Source: an uncultured Williamsia sp.
GTDB taxonomy: Bacteria; Actinomycetota; Actinomycetes; Mycobacteriales; Mycobacteriaceae
Assembly: GCF_947494875.1 (NCBI RefSeq)
Contig: NZ_CANLWM010000004.1
Coordinates: 248,001-312,000 of the forward strand
Direction of reading: 5' to 3'
DNA length: 64,000 bases
Shown: one piece after another, positions 26,199-34,397 of the stretch
Position numbering within the stretch: position 1 is the first letter of the stretch
How the letters are laid out: each line of letters begins with the position of its first letter
Program-made: the position numbers and the translations under genes
Notes under the pieces: generated by a model
Database searches by the model: none
Told to the model about the DNA's origin: nothing
The model's input: only the letters and a program-made list of their open reading frames with translations

Positions 26199-26347
26199 CT
26201 CATCGCCGCCGTGTCGTCGTCTCGCGGACACCGTATGACTCACGGCGCCACGCGCGAAACCCTCCCGACCCCAACGGTTCGTCGTTCCCGGGGAGTTCCC
26301 GCAGGCCGATCTCGCCGGAGTGATCTCCTTCACGGCCGCCGGCGGGA

Positions 26348-27172
26348 TCAGGCGTCGGAGTGGCGGCTGTCGCGTCGCTCCTCGGAGAGGAGTTCCTTGG
26401 TGCGGACCAGACGCAGAGCCGTCACCAGCACGACGCCACCGGCGATGTTGAGCAGCACCGTGTACCAGAACCACGAGATCCAGTCGCCGTAGCCCACATC
26501 CGCGCCGGACAGGATCGCCCCGAAGATCACCAACGAGTCCAGGATCGAGTGGAACAACTGCAGGCCGGCGAGCAGGAACGCGGCGCCGACGCAGGCGACG
26601 AGCCGGGCGACGGGGCTGTCGGTGCCCTGCTGCATCCGCGTCAGAAGCGTCATGGTGCTGCCACCCAGGATCGCCAGGCAGACCGACTGCCAGGCGATCG
26701 GCGCGTCGACGAAGTGGTGTGCGGACTCCGACAGCGTCGGCGACCACTCGGGGAACGCCTGCACCACGATGAGCATGAAGAGCCACCCGCCGACCAGGTT
26801 CGCGGCGAGGGTGCCGATCCACAGCTTGGCCAGATCGCGGACACGGCCGTCGCGGGCGACCACCGCGGCGATCGGCATGAGGAAGTCCTCGGTGAACAGC
26901 TCGCTGTGGGCGAGGTGGATCGCGATCAACCCGATCGAGAACGCGAGTCCCGCCAGGAGGTGGTTCCCCGTCTCGTGCAGGACCGCGAGGAACGCCATCA
27001 CGCCGATGCCGACCTCGATGCCACCGAAGAGTCCGGTGATGAGGACGGTGCGAACCGTGCGGTGCAGACGCTCGGCACCCTCGGTCACGATGGTCGCGAA
27101 GCTGTCCTCGAGTTCGCTCTCGAGCGGTCCGTCGTTGCGCCCGATCTCGCGTCGGGTCTGGTCGTCGCTCAT
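26348..27172 (-). CDS. Formate/nitrite transporter (FNT) family channel
   Basis: A 274-residue membrane protein with about six hydrophobic segments (from about residue 42 to 245), resembling the YfdC branch of the FNT family. FNT proteins conduct small monovalent anions such as formate, nitrite or hydrosulfide; the substrate of the YfdC branch is unknown. The polar N-terminus has an acidic cluster (PLESELEDSF). The ATG at 27172 is chosen over an upstream in-frame codon at 27220 that would overlap the RidA promoter region. No operon partner. Confidence 0.85.
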   Translation of the reverse strand: MSDDQTRREIGRNDGPLESELEDSFATIVTEGAERLHRTVRTVLITGLFGGIEVGIGVMAFLAVLHETGNHLLAGLAFSIGLIAIHLAHSELFTEDFLMPIAAVVARDGRVRDLAKLWIGTLAANLVGGWLFMLIVVQAFPEWSPTLSESAHHFVDAPIAWQSVCLAILGGSTMTLLTRMQQGTDSPVARLVACVGAAFLLAGLQLFHSILDSLVIFGAILSGADVGYGDWISWFWYTVLLNIAGGVVLVTALRLVRTKELLSEERRDSRHSDA

Positions 27173-27255
27173 GGCTGCGTCACCCGTCGAGGTTACGGAG
27201 CGGGGGAGGGGGCTCGGCAAGAGCGGAGCGCTCCGACGGCGTCGGGGGCGCGTCG

Positions 27256-27261
27256 TAGGGT
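27256..27261 (+). promoter_or_regulatory. -10 element of the RidA gene (leaderless)
   Basis: TAGGGT, exactly 6 nt before the ATG at 27268; no RBS. Confidence 0.5.
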
Positions 27262-27267
27262 GAGCGC

Positions 27268-27669
27268 ATGTCGCACATCCGTGTCGCAGCGTCCGGGTCC
27301 CTGTACGCCGGCGGGTGGTCGCACACCGCCACCGCCGCGCCGGGCTCGGTGATCTTCACCGCCGGTGCCTCGCCGATCGACACCGACGGCGAGACGGTCG
27401 CCCCAGGTGACGTCCAGGGCCAGGCGCAGCAGTGCATGGCCAACCTCGAGGTGGCCTTGCGCGACGCGGGTGCCGGCCTCACCGACGTCGCGAAGGTGAC
27501 CGTCTACGTCGCCGAGCGGCTGCAGGCCGATCTCGTCGTGGCCTGGGACGCGGTGGTCGAGGCCTTCGGCGACCACAAGCCCGTCGGGACCCTGCTCGGC
27601 GTCACCGTCCTCGCCCACGACGAGCAGCTGGTCGAGATCGAGGCGATCGCGGCGCTCCCACCGGCCTGA
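27268..27669 (+). CDS. RidA/YjgF family protein
   Basis: A 133-residue Rid-family protein, probably a trimeric cytosolic enzyme. Canonical RidA hydrolyses reactive enamine/imine intermediates from PLP enzymes. The core FTAGASPIDTDG, QCMANLEVALRDAGAGLTDVAKVTVYV and a C-terminal VEIEAIAALP fit the family. The late VEIEAIAAL keeps the glutamate region, but the arginine usual for enamine deaminase (R105-like) is not clear, so another Rid subgroup is possible. Its stop overlaps the next ATG (TGATG). Confidence 0.88.
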   Translation: MSHIRVAASGSLYAGGWSHTATAAPGSVIFTAGASPIDTDGETVAPGDVQGQAQQCMANLEVALRDAGAGLTDVAKVTVYVAERLQADLVVAWDAVVEAFGDHKPVGTLLGVTVLAHDEQLVEIEAIAALPPA

Positions 27670-28907
27670 TGTCCGCGCGGCCCCGGGTCGACATCGCGCA
27701 GCGCCGCGCGCGGATGCTGCGCCGCCACCATCTGGTGAGCGGGACGCGACTGTCGGTGGTCGGGACGTCCGGGGCCACCGCTTCGGGTCCCGACGCGGTG
27801 GTGCAGCTCGCCTCCGACATGGTCGCGCTGCACGCGACCTGTCCGCCGACGGTCTTCCTCGCCGCGTGGGCCCGGATCGACGGGATCACGCCGGCCGACG
27901 TCGAGCACGCCCTGTACACCGACCGCACGCTGGTCCGGCACCTCTGCATGCGGCGGACCGCCTTCGTCCTCGACCACGACACGCTCGCCGACGCCGTGCA
28001 CGCCGTCGGTCCCCGGGTGAGTGCCTCCGAGCGCACCAACATGCAGCGGGACCTGCGGCGCAGCCCCGACTTCGACGACCCCGAGGCCTGGATCGACACC
28101 GCCGCCGCGGCCGTTCGGGACCATCTGTCCGACGGGTCCGACGCGACGTCGACGGAGCTCCGCGCACGTCTCCAGCAACTCGACGGTCGGGTCTCGGTGG
28201 CCACGGACAAGAGTTGGGGCGGGTCGATCCCGATGGCGCCGCGGGTGCTGAACATGATGAGCGCGGCGGGACAGATCGTCCGCGGCGTCAACACGGGCGG
28301 CTGGCACGTGTCGCGACCGCGGTGGTCGTCGATGACCGCCTGGCTCGGCGGACCCCTGCCGGACGGGACCGTCGCGGACGGTCACGCCGCGCTGGTCCGC
28401 AAGTGGTTGCGTACCTTCGGTCCGGGTACCGAGACCGACATCGTGTGGTGGCTCGGCTCGACCAAAGCCGCTGTGCGCGAGGCACTCACGACGGTCGGCG
28501 CCGTCGAGGTCGACGTCGAGATCGGTGCGGGGGAGTGGGCGACCGGATACCTGCTGCCCGACGACCTCGACCCCGTCGACGCCGTCGACCACGAGGGGTT
28601 CCTCCTGCCCGAGCTCGACCCGACCACGATGGGGTGGAAGCAGCGCGACTGGTATCTCGCACCGCACGGCGAGCATCTCTTCGACCGCAACGGCAACGGT
28701 GGTCAGAGCGTGTGGTGGGACGGGCGCATCGTCGGCGGCTGGTACCGCGAGCCCGACGGCGGTGTCGGACTGCATCTGCTTGAGAAGCTCCCGCAGCGCA
28801 CAGTCGCCCGGCTGCGCCGGCGCGCCGACGCGCTCGCCGACTGGCTCGGGCCGGTGAAGGCCACGCCCGGCTACCCGGCGCCGTTCATGAAGGTCGTGCC
28901 GCGGTGA
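27669..28907 (+). CDS. Winged-helix DNA-binding domain protein (DUF1006/AlkX-like)
   Basis: A 412-residue protein of the widespread actinobacterial winged-helix DNA-binding domain family (HTH_42 type), related to YcaQ/AlkX glycosylases that unhook DNA crosslinks or excise alkylated bases. Landmarks are LHATCPPTVFLAAWAR near residue 60, RTAFVLDHDTLADAV, MMSAAGQIVRG and WWLGSTKAAVREAL. The catalytic QxQ or QxD motif of the characterised glycosylases is not obvious, so activity is uncertain. Its position directly before an alkylguanine-DNA methyltransferase gene, with a 4-bp overlap, supports a role in alkylation repair. Confidence 0.75.
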   Translation: MSARPRVDIAQRRARMLRRHHLVSGTRLSVVGTSGATASGPDAVVQLASDMVALHATCPPTVFLAAWARIDGITPADVEHALYTDRTLVRHLCMRRTAFVLDHDTLADAVHAVGPRVSASERTNMQRDLRRSPDFDDPEAWIDTAAAAVRDHLSDGSDATSTELRARLQQLDGRVSVATDKSWGGSIPMAPRVLNMMSAAGQIVRGVNTGGWHVSRPRWSSMTAWLGGPLPDGTVADGHAALVRKWLRTFGPGTETDIVWWLGSTKAAVREALTTVGAVEVDVEIGAGEWATGYLLPDDLDPVDAVDHEGFLLPELDPTTMGWKQRDWYLAPHGEHLFDRNGNGGQSVWWDGRIVGGWYREPDGGVGLHLLEKLPQRTVARLRRRADALADWLGPVKATPGYPAPFMKVVPR

Positions 28908-29434
28908 CGGACTCAGTCGGATGCCATGTGGTGGAGACCGTCCTCGGTCCGTGCGGGGTCGCCTGGGACGCGCAGGGGCGTGTCACCGCCGTGGCCCTGC
29001 CCGACCGGGACGCCGACGCCGTCGTCGCCCACCTCGATGCCCCGGTGGTCGATCCGCCGCCGGCCATCGTCGACGTCGCCGACCGGATGGCCGCCCTCCT
29101 CGCGGGTCGCGATGTCGACCTCACCGACGTCGCGCTCGCCGACGACGACCTGCCCGACTTCGACCGGCGCGTGTACGCGGTGCTCGCCGCCATTCCCCGC
29201 GGGGCGGTGCTCACCTACGGCGAGGTCGCGGCCCGGCTGGGTGCCCCGGGCGCGGCGCAGGCCGTGGGCCGCGCACTCGGGCGCAACCCGTTCCCGATCG
29301 TCGTGCCCTGCCACCGGGTGCTCGGCGCCGGCACCGAGATCGGCGGTTTCTCCGCGCCGGGAGGCGTCGCGACCAAGCGGTCGATCCTCGCCGCCGAGGG
29401 CGTCGCCGGGTTCGGCGAGCCGACGCTGTTCTGA
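28904..29434 (+). CDS. ogt: Methylated-DNA-protein cysteine methyltransferase
   Basis: A 176-residue suicide repair protein that moves alkyl groups from O6-alkylguanine to its own cysteine. The active site VVPCHRV has acceptor Cys136, preceded by the helix-turn-helix LTYGEVAARLGAPGAAQAVGRALGRNP, with C-terminal GGFSAPGGVATKRSIL. The GTG start overlaps the previous stop in GTGA, so it is translated with the winged-helix protein. Confidence 0.95.
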   Translation: MTDSVGCHVVETVLGPCGVAWDAQGRVTAVALPDRDADAVVAHLDAPVVDPPPAIVDVADRMAALLAGRDVDLTDVALADDDLPDFDRRVYAVLAAIPRGAVLTYGEVAARLGAPGAAQAVGRALGRNPFPIVVPCHRVLGAGTEIGGFSAPGGVATKRSILAAEGVAGFGEPTLF

Positions 29435-29466
29435 CCGGCGCCTGCGCGTGCGACGCTGGTGAGCGT

Positions 29467-29484
29467 TCACAGGGATCGCCCAGG
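29467..29484 (+). promoter_or_regulatory. Weak PhoP-box-like direct repeat before phoP
   Basis: TCACAGG-N4-GCCCAGG has the 11-bp spacing of the mycobacterial PhoP box (TCACAGC-N4-TCACAGC), but the second heptamer matches only 4 of 7. It is possibly autoregulatory. Confidence 0.3.
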
Positions 29485-29527
29485 TTCCTCGCAGTCTCGG
29501 CCCAGCACGGTGGCGGAAGGTGGCAGC

Positions 29528-30226
29528 ATGTCTGATTCCGGTGCCCGGGTCCTCGTCGTCGACGACGAGCCCAACATCCTCGAGCTGCTGTCGGTGTCGC
29601 TGAAGTTCCAGAACTTCGATGTCGCGACCGCCGCGAACGGGCCCGCCGCCATCGACAAGGCGCGCTCGTTCCGCCCCGACGCGCTCGTACTCGACGTGAT
29701 GATGCCCGGGATGGACGGCTTCGGCCTGCTGCGTCGGCTCCGCGCCGACGGCGTGGACGCGCCCGCGCTGTTCCTCACCGCGCGGGACTCGATGGAGGAC
29801 AAGATCACCGGGCTCACGATCGGCGGTGACGACTACGTCACCAAGCCGTTCAGCCTCGAGGAGGTCGTCGCGCGACTGCGGGTGATCCTGCGTCGCAGCG
29901 GTTTCGGCGAGAAGGAACCGGAGCCGAGTCGGATCACGTTCGCCGACATCGAACTCGACGACGACACCCACGAGGTGTGGAAGAACGGTGAGCTGGTGGC
30001 GCTGTCGCCGACGGAGTTCACCCTGCTGCGCTACTTCATGATCAACGCCGGGACGGTGCTGTCGAAGCCACGCATCCTCGACCACGTGTGGAACTACGAC
30101 TTCGGCGGCGAGGTCAACGTCGTCGAGTCCTACGTCTCCTACCTGCGTCGCAAGGTCGACACCGGCGAGAAGCGCCTGATCCACACCCTGCGGGGCGTGG
30201 GATACGTGATGCGCGAGCCGCGGTGA
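29528..30226 (+). CDS. phoP: Two-component response regulator PhoP
   Basis: A 232-residue OmpR/PhoB-type regulator. The receiver domain has acidic residues D12-D13, phospho-acceptor Asp56 in LDVMMPGMDG, and the DYVTKPF lysine. The C-terminal winged helix contains LSPTEFTLLRYFMINAGTVLSKPRILDHVWNYDFGGEVNVVESYVSYLRRK, close to M. tuberculosis PhoP from my knowledge of that protein. PhoP controls lipid, acid-stress and envelope genes there. The ATG at 29528 is chosen over a GTG 69 bp upstream. It is coupled to phoR by a GTGA overlap. Confidence 0.93.
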   Translation: MSDSGARVLVVDDEPNILELLSVSLKFQNFDVATAANGPAAIDKARSFRPDALVLDVMMPGMDGFGLLRRLRADGVDAPALFLTARDSMEDKITGLTIGGDDYVTKPFSLEEVVARLRVILRRSGFGEKEPEPSRITFADIELDDDTHEVWKNGELVALSPTEFTLLRYFMINAGTVLSKPRILDHVWNYDFGGEVNVVESYVSYLRRKVDTGEKRLIHTLRGVGYVMREPR

Positions 30227-31665
30227 CCGCTTCCGCACTCGTCCCGACGGACACCTCTGGCGGGACCCGACGTCGCCGCGGCATCCCGCTGCGGGTGTCG
30301 CTGGTCGCGCTGATGGTGGTGGTGCTCGCCGTCGGGCTGCTGGTGTCCGGGGTGTCGGTCACCTCGGCGATGAAGAACCGCCTCGTCGACCGCACCGACA
30401 ACGGACTCGTCGCGGCGGCCGAGGGCTGGGCGCGCCCGCGCGGCGACTTCCGCATCGGACCGCCGCAGGACGAGCGACGACCACCGTCGCCCTACTGGGT
30501 CCGCGTCACCCGATCCGACGGTGACGCGTTCACCGTCAACGACGTCGGTGGTGAACCGGCCGTCGGCGACCTGTCCAGGATCGGTCCGAATCCACAGACC
30601 GTCGGATCTGCCGACGGCTCGTCCACGCAGTGGCGGGTGGTCAAGACAGTCAACGAGTACGGGACCTCGGTCGTCGCGGTGAAGCTGTCCGACGTCGCCG
30701 ACACCGTCCAACGCCTCATCTGGCTGCAGCTCGGCATCGGGCTGGCGGTCATGGTGGTGGTCGGCGGCCTGGGCTACGTACTGGTCCGCACCAGTCTGCG
30801 GCCGCTGCGTCGGGTGGAGGAGACCGCGGAGAAGATCGCCGGCGGCGACCTCGACCACCGCGTCGCCGAGACGGCACCGAACACCGAGGTCGGCAGCCTG
30901 GCGATGTCGCTCAACGCCATGCTTCAGCAGATCCAGACGGCGTTCGCGAAGACGGCTGCCAGCGAGGAGCAGGCGCGCGCGTCGGAGGACCTGATGCGCC
31001 GGTTCGTCGCCGACGCCAGCCACGAACTGCGCACCCCGCTGACATCGATCCGCGGCTTCTCCGAGCTGTACCGCCAGGGCGCGATGACCGACACCGACCA
31101 GCTGATGTCGCGGATCGAGCACGAGGCGAGTCGCATGGGTCTTCTGGTCGAGGAGCTGCTCATGCTGGCGCGGCTCGACGCGCAGCGCCCGCTCGAGCGC
31201 GCGCCGGTCGACCTGTTGTCGCTCGCGTCGGACGCCGTGCACAGCGCCCGCGCGACCGCGCCGCGGCGGGAGATCTCGGTCGAGGTGATCGACGGACCCG
31301 GGGTGCCCATGGTCCTCGGTGACGCGCCACGCCTGACCCAGGTGCTGAGCAACCTGCTGTCCAACGCCATCCGCCACACCCCCGACGAGGCGTCGATCGT
31401 GACGCGGGTCGGCACCGAGGAGTCGTGGGCGGTGATCGAGGTCGTCGACACCGGACCCGGTTTGAGCGCCGAGGACCGGGCGCGTGTCTTCGAACGCTTC
31501 TACCGCGGCGACTCGTCGCGCTTCCGCGGAGGTGCACCCGGTGGCAGCGGTCTCGGGCTGTCGATCGTCGCGGCGATCGTCGACGCCCACGGTGGACGAG
31601 TGGGCGTCGAGGACACCCCCGGCGGCGGCGCGACCTTCCGCATCCGCATCCCACGCACCGACTGA
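30223..31665 (+). CDS. phoR: Sensor histidine kinase PhoR
   Basis: A 480-residue membrane sensor kinase. TM1 is at about 24-45, an extracytoplasmic sensor loop at 46-165, TM2 at about 166-188, then HAMP (190-242), a dimerisation domain with phospho-accepting His267 in DASHELRTPLTS, and a catalytic domain with N box LSNLLSNAIRHTP, DTGPGL and GGSGLGLSIV. The GTG start overlaps the phoP stop by 4 bp. The sensor loop is P/D/R-rich (PPQDERRPPSPYW), and its signal is unknown. It forms the PhoPR pair seen upstream of the HIT gene in mycobacteria. Confidence 0.93.
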   Translation: MTASALVPTDTSGGTRRRRGIPLRVSLVALMVVVLAVGLLVSGVSVTSAMKNRLVDRTDNGLVAAAEGWARPRGDFRIGPPQDERRPPSPYWVRVTRSDGDAFTVNDVGGEPAVGDLSRIGPNPQTVGSADGSSTQWRVVKTVNEYGTSVVAVKLSDVADTVQRLIWLQLGIGLAVMVVVGGLGYVLVRTSLRPLRRVEETAEKIAGGDLDHRVAETAPNTEVGSLAMSLNAMLQQIQTAFAKTAASEEQARASEDLMRRFVADASHELRTPLTSIRGFSELYRQGAMTDTDQLMSRIEHEASRMGLLVEELLMLARLDAQRPLERAPVDLLSLASDAVHSARATAPRREISVEVIDGPGVPMVLGDAPRLTQVLSNLLSNAIRHTPDEASIVTRVGTEESWAVIEVVDTGPGLSAEDRARVFERFYRGDSSRFRGGAPGGSGLGLSIVAAIVDAHGGRVGVEDTPGGGATFRIRIPRTD

Positions 31666-31674
31666 ACCCACCGC

Positions 31675-31716
31675 GTCGAGTGGGCGGTCGGAGACGTCGA
31701 GTGGGCGTCCGGCGGC
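31675..31716 (+). repeat. Array A of the 21-bp repeat (2 copies)
   Basis: Two units of GTCGAGTGGGCG followed by a 9-bp variable part, starting at 31675 and 31696. The array fills the phoR-HIT gap and covers the -35 region of the HIT promoter. Same family as the arrays at 54779 and 55788. Confidence 0.85.
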
Positions 31717-31723
31717 CCCGGCC

Positions 31724-31729
31724 TACGAT
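31724..31729 (+). promoter_or_regulatory. -10 element of the HIT gene (leaderless)
   Basis: TACGAT, exactly 6 nt before the ATG at 31736 and 7 nt after the end of the 21-bp repeat array. Confidence 0.5.
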
Positions 31730-31735
31730 CAGCGC

Positions 31736-32161
31736 ATGGCATCGGTGTTCAGCATGATCATCAACGGCGACATCCCCGGACGGTTCGTGTGGAAGGACGA
31801 CACCGCCGTCGCCTTCCTCACCATCAACCCCGTCACCCCCGGTCACGTGCTGGTGGTGCCGCGCGAGGAGATCGACCACTGGGAGCAGGTCGATCCCGGC
31901 ACGTTCGCGCACCTGACCACGGTCGCGCAGACCATCGGCCGGGCCACCCGCGACGCCTTCGACGCACCGCGGATGGGTCTGCTCATCGCGGGCCTCGAGG
32001 TGCCGCACCTGCACATCCACGTCTTCCCGGCGCACTCGCTGGAGACCTTCGACCTCGCGCAGGCCGAGAAGGACCCCGATCCCGCCGCCCTCGACGACGC
32101 CGCCGCGAAGATCCGTGAGGCGCTACGCGCGGCGGGCGAGGGCGCGCACACCGCGGACTGA
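31736..32161 (+). CDS. HIT family nucleotide-binding protein (Rv0759c-like)
   Basis: A 141-residue histidine-triad protein with the signature HLHIHV near residue 95. HIT proteins hydrolyse or transfer nucleotides from substrates such as adenosine phosphoramidates; the substrate here is unknown. The ATG at 31736 is supported by the -10 element 6 nt upstream and the family start SVFSMIINGDIPGRFVWKDD. Its position after phoPR matches Rv0757-Rv0759c, although in M. tuberculosis the HIT gene is on the opposite strand. Confidence 0.9.
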   Translation: MASVFSMIINGDIPGRFVWKDDTAVAFLTINPVTPGHVLVVPREEIDHWEQVDPGTFAHLTTVAQTIGRATRDAFDAPRMGLLIAGLEVPHLHIHVFPAHSLETFDLAQAEKDPDPAALDDAAAKIREALRAAGEGAHTAD

Positions 32162-32169
32162 GGACGACG

Positions 32170-33000
32170 ATGACGCACAGGATCGACGCGTGGCCATCGC
32201 GACCGCGCGGAGCGGGCTGGGTGTGGGTGGTGCTGGCGCTCGTCGGCGCCGTCGGATTCGTCGTCGCACCGACGGTGGTCGCCGGTGACCCCTACGGCGC
32301 AGGCATCGGCGACGGACGAGCTCTCGGGGACGCGGCGCACGTCGCGGTCGTCGACTTCCTCGGTCGCCACTCGGCCGCGGTGACCGGCACCTTCGGGGAT
32401 CTGACGCACTACTGGGCGCAGTACCACGGGGTGAAGGTCGTGTTCGCACTCGTCGCGGCGGTCGCGCTGGCGCTGTTCGGTGGTCGGCTGTCCCGAACTG
32501 CGCGCATCGCATCCACTCGGCTCGACCGTGTGCGGTGGGCTGCTGCGGGCGGCATCCTCGCAGCGGCAGCGGTCGCTGCGATGGTGCTCGCGGTCGCGAA
32601 CGTCCAGGGCGCGCTGGCCCCGGTGTCGTCGGCGCTGAGCCTGCTCCCCGCATCCGGTGGCGCCGACCTCGCCACCGCGCGTGCCTCGGTGAGCACGGGG
32701 ATCGCCGACGGCGCACACGATCCCGCGGTCGCCGTCCTCGTCCACGACTTCGGGCGCTACCACGCCGTACTCGCGATCTGCCTCGGCGTCGTCGTCGTGC
32801 TTCTCGCCGCGCTCGCCGTCGTGGTCGGACGGAGAGCCCGCACCGCAGAGCGCGGAACCGCTCTGAGGCCTCTCGCGGCGGCGGCGACCGGCGTGTTCGC
32901 GGCCGCCGCGGCCGGGCTGGCCGTCATCGTCGTCGCCAACGTCGGGACCGCCCTGGACCCGGCGCCGGCGCTGCGATTGTTCTTCGCCGGCAGCGCCTGA
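32170..33000 (+). CDS. Polytopic membrane protein, function unknown
   Basis: A 276-residue protein with about five hydrophobic segments (near residues 18-37, 88-104, 124-143, 196-221 and 236-257). I recognise no domain. A soluble loop between the first two segments carries DFLGRHSAAVTGTFGDLTHYWAQYHG. It starts 8 bp after the HIT stop with GAGGA at RBS distance, so it is probably cotranscribed with the HIT gene. Confidence 0.7.
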   Translation: MTHRIDAWPSRPRGAGWVWVVLALVGAVGFVVAPTVVAGDPYGAGIGDGRALGDAAHVAVVDFLGRHSAAVTGTFGDLTHYWAQYHGVKVVFALVAAVALALFGGRLSRTARIASTRLDRVRWAAAGGILAAAAVAAMVLAVANVQGALAPVSSALSLLPASGGADLATARASVSTGIADGAHDPAVAVLVHDFGRYHAVLAICLGVVVVLLAALAVVVGRRARTAERGTALRPLAAAATGVFAAAAAGLAVIVVANVGTALDPAPALRLFFAGSA

Positions 33001-33030
33001 CCGCCGGGCGTCTCACCTGCACGGACGCGC

Positions 33031-33048
33031 TCACAGGAACCTGACAGT
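33031..33048 (+). promoter_or_regulatory. PhoP-box-like direct repeat
   Basis: TCACAGG-N4-TGACAGT: two heptamers 11 bp apart, close to the mycobacterial PhoP consensus TCACAGC-N4-TCACAGC (6 and 5 of 7). It overlaps the -35 region of a -10-like TAGAGG (33056-33061) upstream of the GT2-GtrA gene. phoP lies 3 kb upstream. Confidence 0.5.
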
Positions 33049-33092
33049 CTGCCCGTAGAGGTACGCCAGCGGCGGGGACCAGAGTCTGCGCC

Positions 33093-34397
33093 ATGACAGC
33101 AGACACCATCGACCGGTCCCGGGGCGCAGGACGCCCGGAAGGGACCGGCGACCCCGAGATGACGGTCGTGTTCGACCGCACCCCGAGGACCCCGGCGCTC
33201 GACGTCGTGGTGCCGGTCTACAACGAGGAGGCGGACCTCGCGTCGTGTGTCGAGAGGCTCGCCGAGCACCTGCGGACCCGTGTCCCGTACTCGGCGCGAA
33301 TCACCATCGCCGACAACGCGAGCACCGACACGACGCTCGCTGTGGCCGTGGAGCTCGCCCAGACGATGGACTGCGTCCGCGTCGTGCACCTCGCGGAGAA
33401 GGGTCGGGGACGCGCACTCAACGCGACGTGGCGCGCCAGCGATGCGACCGTCGTCGCCTACTGCGACGTCGACCTGTCCACCGACCTCAACGCCCTCATG
33501 CCGTTGGTGGCCCCGTTGCTGTCGGGGCACTCCGACGTCGCGATCGGGTCGCGTCTGTCGCGGTCGTCGCGGGTGGTCCGGGGAGCCAAGCGGGAGTTCA
33601 TCTCCCGCAGCTACAACCTGATCCTGCGCACCACCATGGGTGCGAAGTTCTCCGACGCCCAATGCGGCTTCAAGGCCATGCGCACCGAGGTCGCGAAGGC
33701 GTTGCTGCCGTACGTCTCCGACACCGGGTGGTTCTTCGACACCGAGCTGCTGGTGCTGGCCGAGCGTGTGGGCCTGCGCATCGCCGAGGTCCCGGTCGAC
33801 TGGGTCGACGACCCGAACTCAAAGGTCGACATCGTCGACACCGCGATGAAGGACCTGCAGGGCTGCTGGCGCGTGGGCCGCGCCCTCGCGAAGGGCGATC
33901 TCCCCGTGGCCGACCTGCGACGCACACTGGGACGCAACCGCATCGACGACCCGCAGGTCGCCGGCGTCCCGCGCGGGATGGTGGGTCAGCTCGTCCGCTT
34001 CGCCGTGATCGGCGTCATCTCCACCGTCGCGTTCGCGGTGCTCTACCTGCTGCTCCACCCGATGATGGGGGCGCAGGCCGCCAACTTCGTCGCGCTGCTC
34101 GTCACGGCCGTGTTCAACACGGCGGCCAACCGTGCCTTCACCTTCGGTGTGAAGGGGCGCGACGGCGCCGCGCGTCACCACATGCAGGGCTTCGTGGTGT
34201 TCGTCTTCGGCTGGGCACTGACCTCCGGATCGCTGTGGATCCTCGAGACGACGGCGCCCGGTGCGTCGAAGCACGTGCAGCTCGCAGTCCTCATCATCGC
34301 CAACCTCGTCGCCACGCTCACACGGTTCATCGCCCTGCGGTGGGTGTTCCGCGGTGAGCAGGACGGCCACGACGTCACCGCAGGGGCCACACCGTGA
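33093..34397 (+). CDS. Glycosyltransferase family 2 fused to a GtrA-like membrane domain
   Basis: A 434-residue membrane glycosyltransferase. The N-terminal GT2 domain (about 30-265) starts VVVPVYNEEADL and has the DxD-type motif YCDVDLSTD and the QCGFKAMR motif of polyprenyl-phosphate sugar transferases (DPM1/GtrB-like). A C-terminal GtrA-like domain of four membrane helices (about 297-425) follows. Such fusions make lipid-linked sugars and flip or present them to GT-C enzymes. It overlaps the next GT39 gene by GTGA, so this protein probably supplies its donor. Confidence 0.9.
   Translation: MTADTIDRSRGAGRPEGTGDPEMTVVFDRTPRTPALDVVVPVYNEEADLASCVERLAEHLRTRVPYSARITIADNASTDTTLAVAVELAQTMDCVRVVHLAEKGRGRALNATWRASDATVVAYCDVDLSTDLNALMPLVAPLLSGHSDVAIGSRLSRSSRVVRGAKREFISRSYNLILRTTMGAKFSDAQCGFKAMRTEVAKALLPYVSDTGWFFDTELLVLAERVGLRIAEVPVDWVDDPNSKVDIVDTAMKDLQGCWRVGRALAKGDLPVADLRRTLGRNRIDDPQVAGVPRGMVGQLVRFAVIGVISTVAFAVLYLLLHPMMGAQAANFVALLVTAVFNTAANRAFTFGVKGRDGAARHHMQGFVVFVFGWALTSGSLWILETTAPGASKHVQLAVLIIANLVATLTRFIALRWVFRGEQDGHDVTAGATP

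Noticed and set aside
26199-26347. A further RNA gene or regulatory RNA after tRNA-Thr
   Set aside because: No second cloverleaf, strong hairpin or conserved motif could be found by eye in this 149-bp gap.
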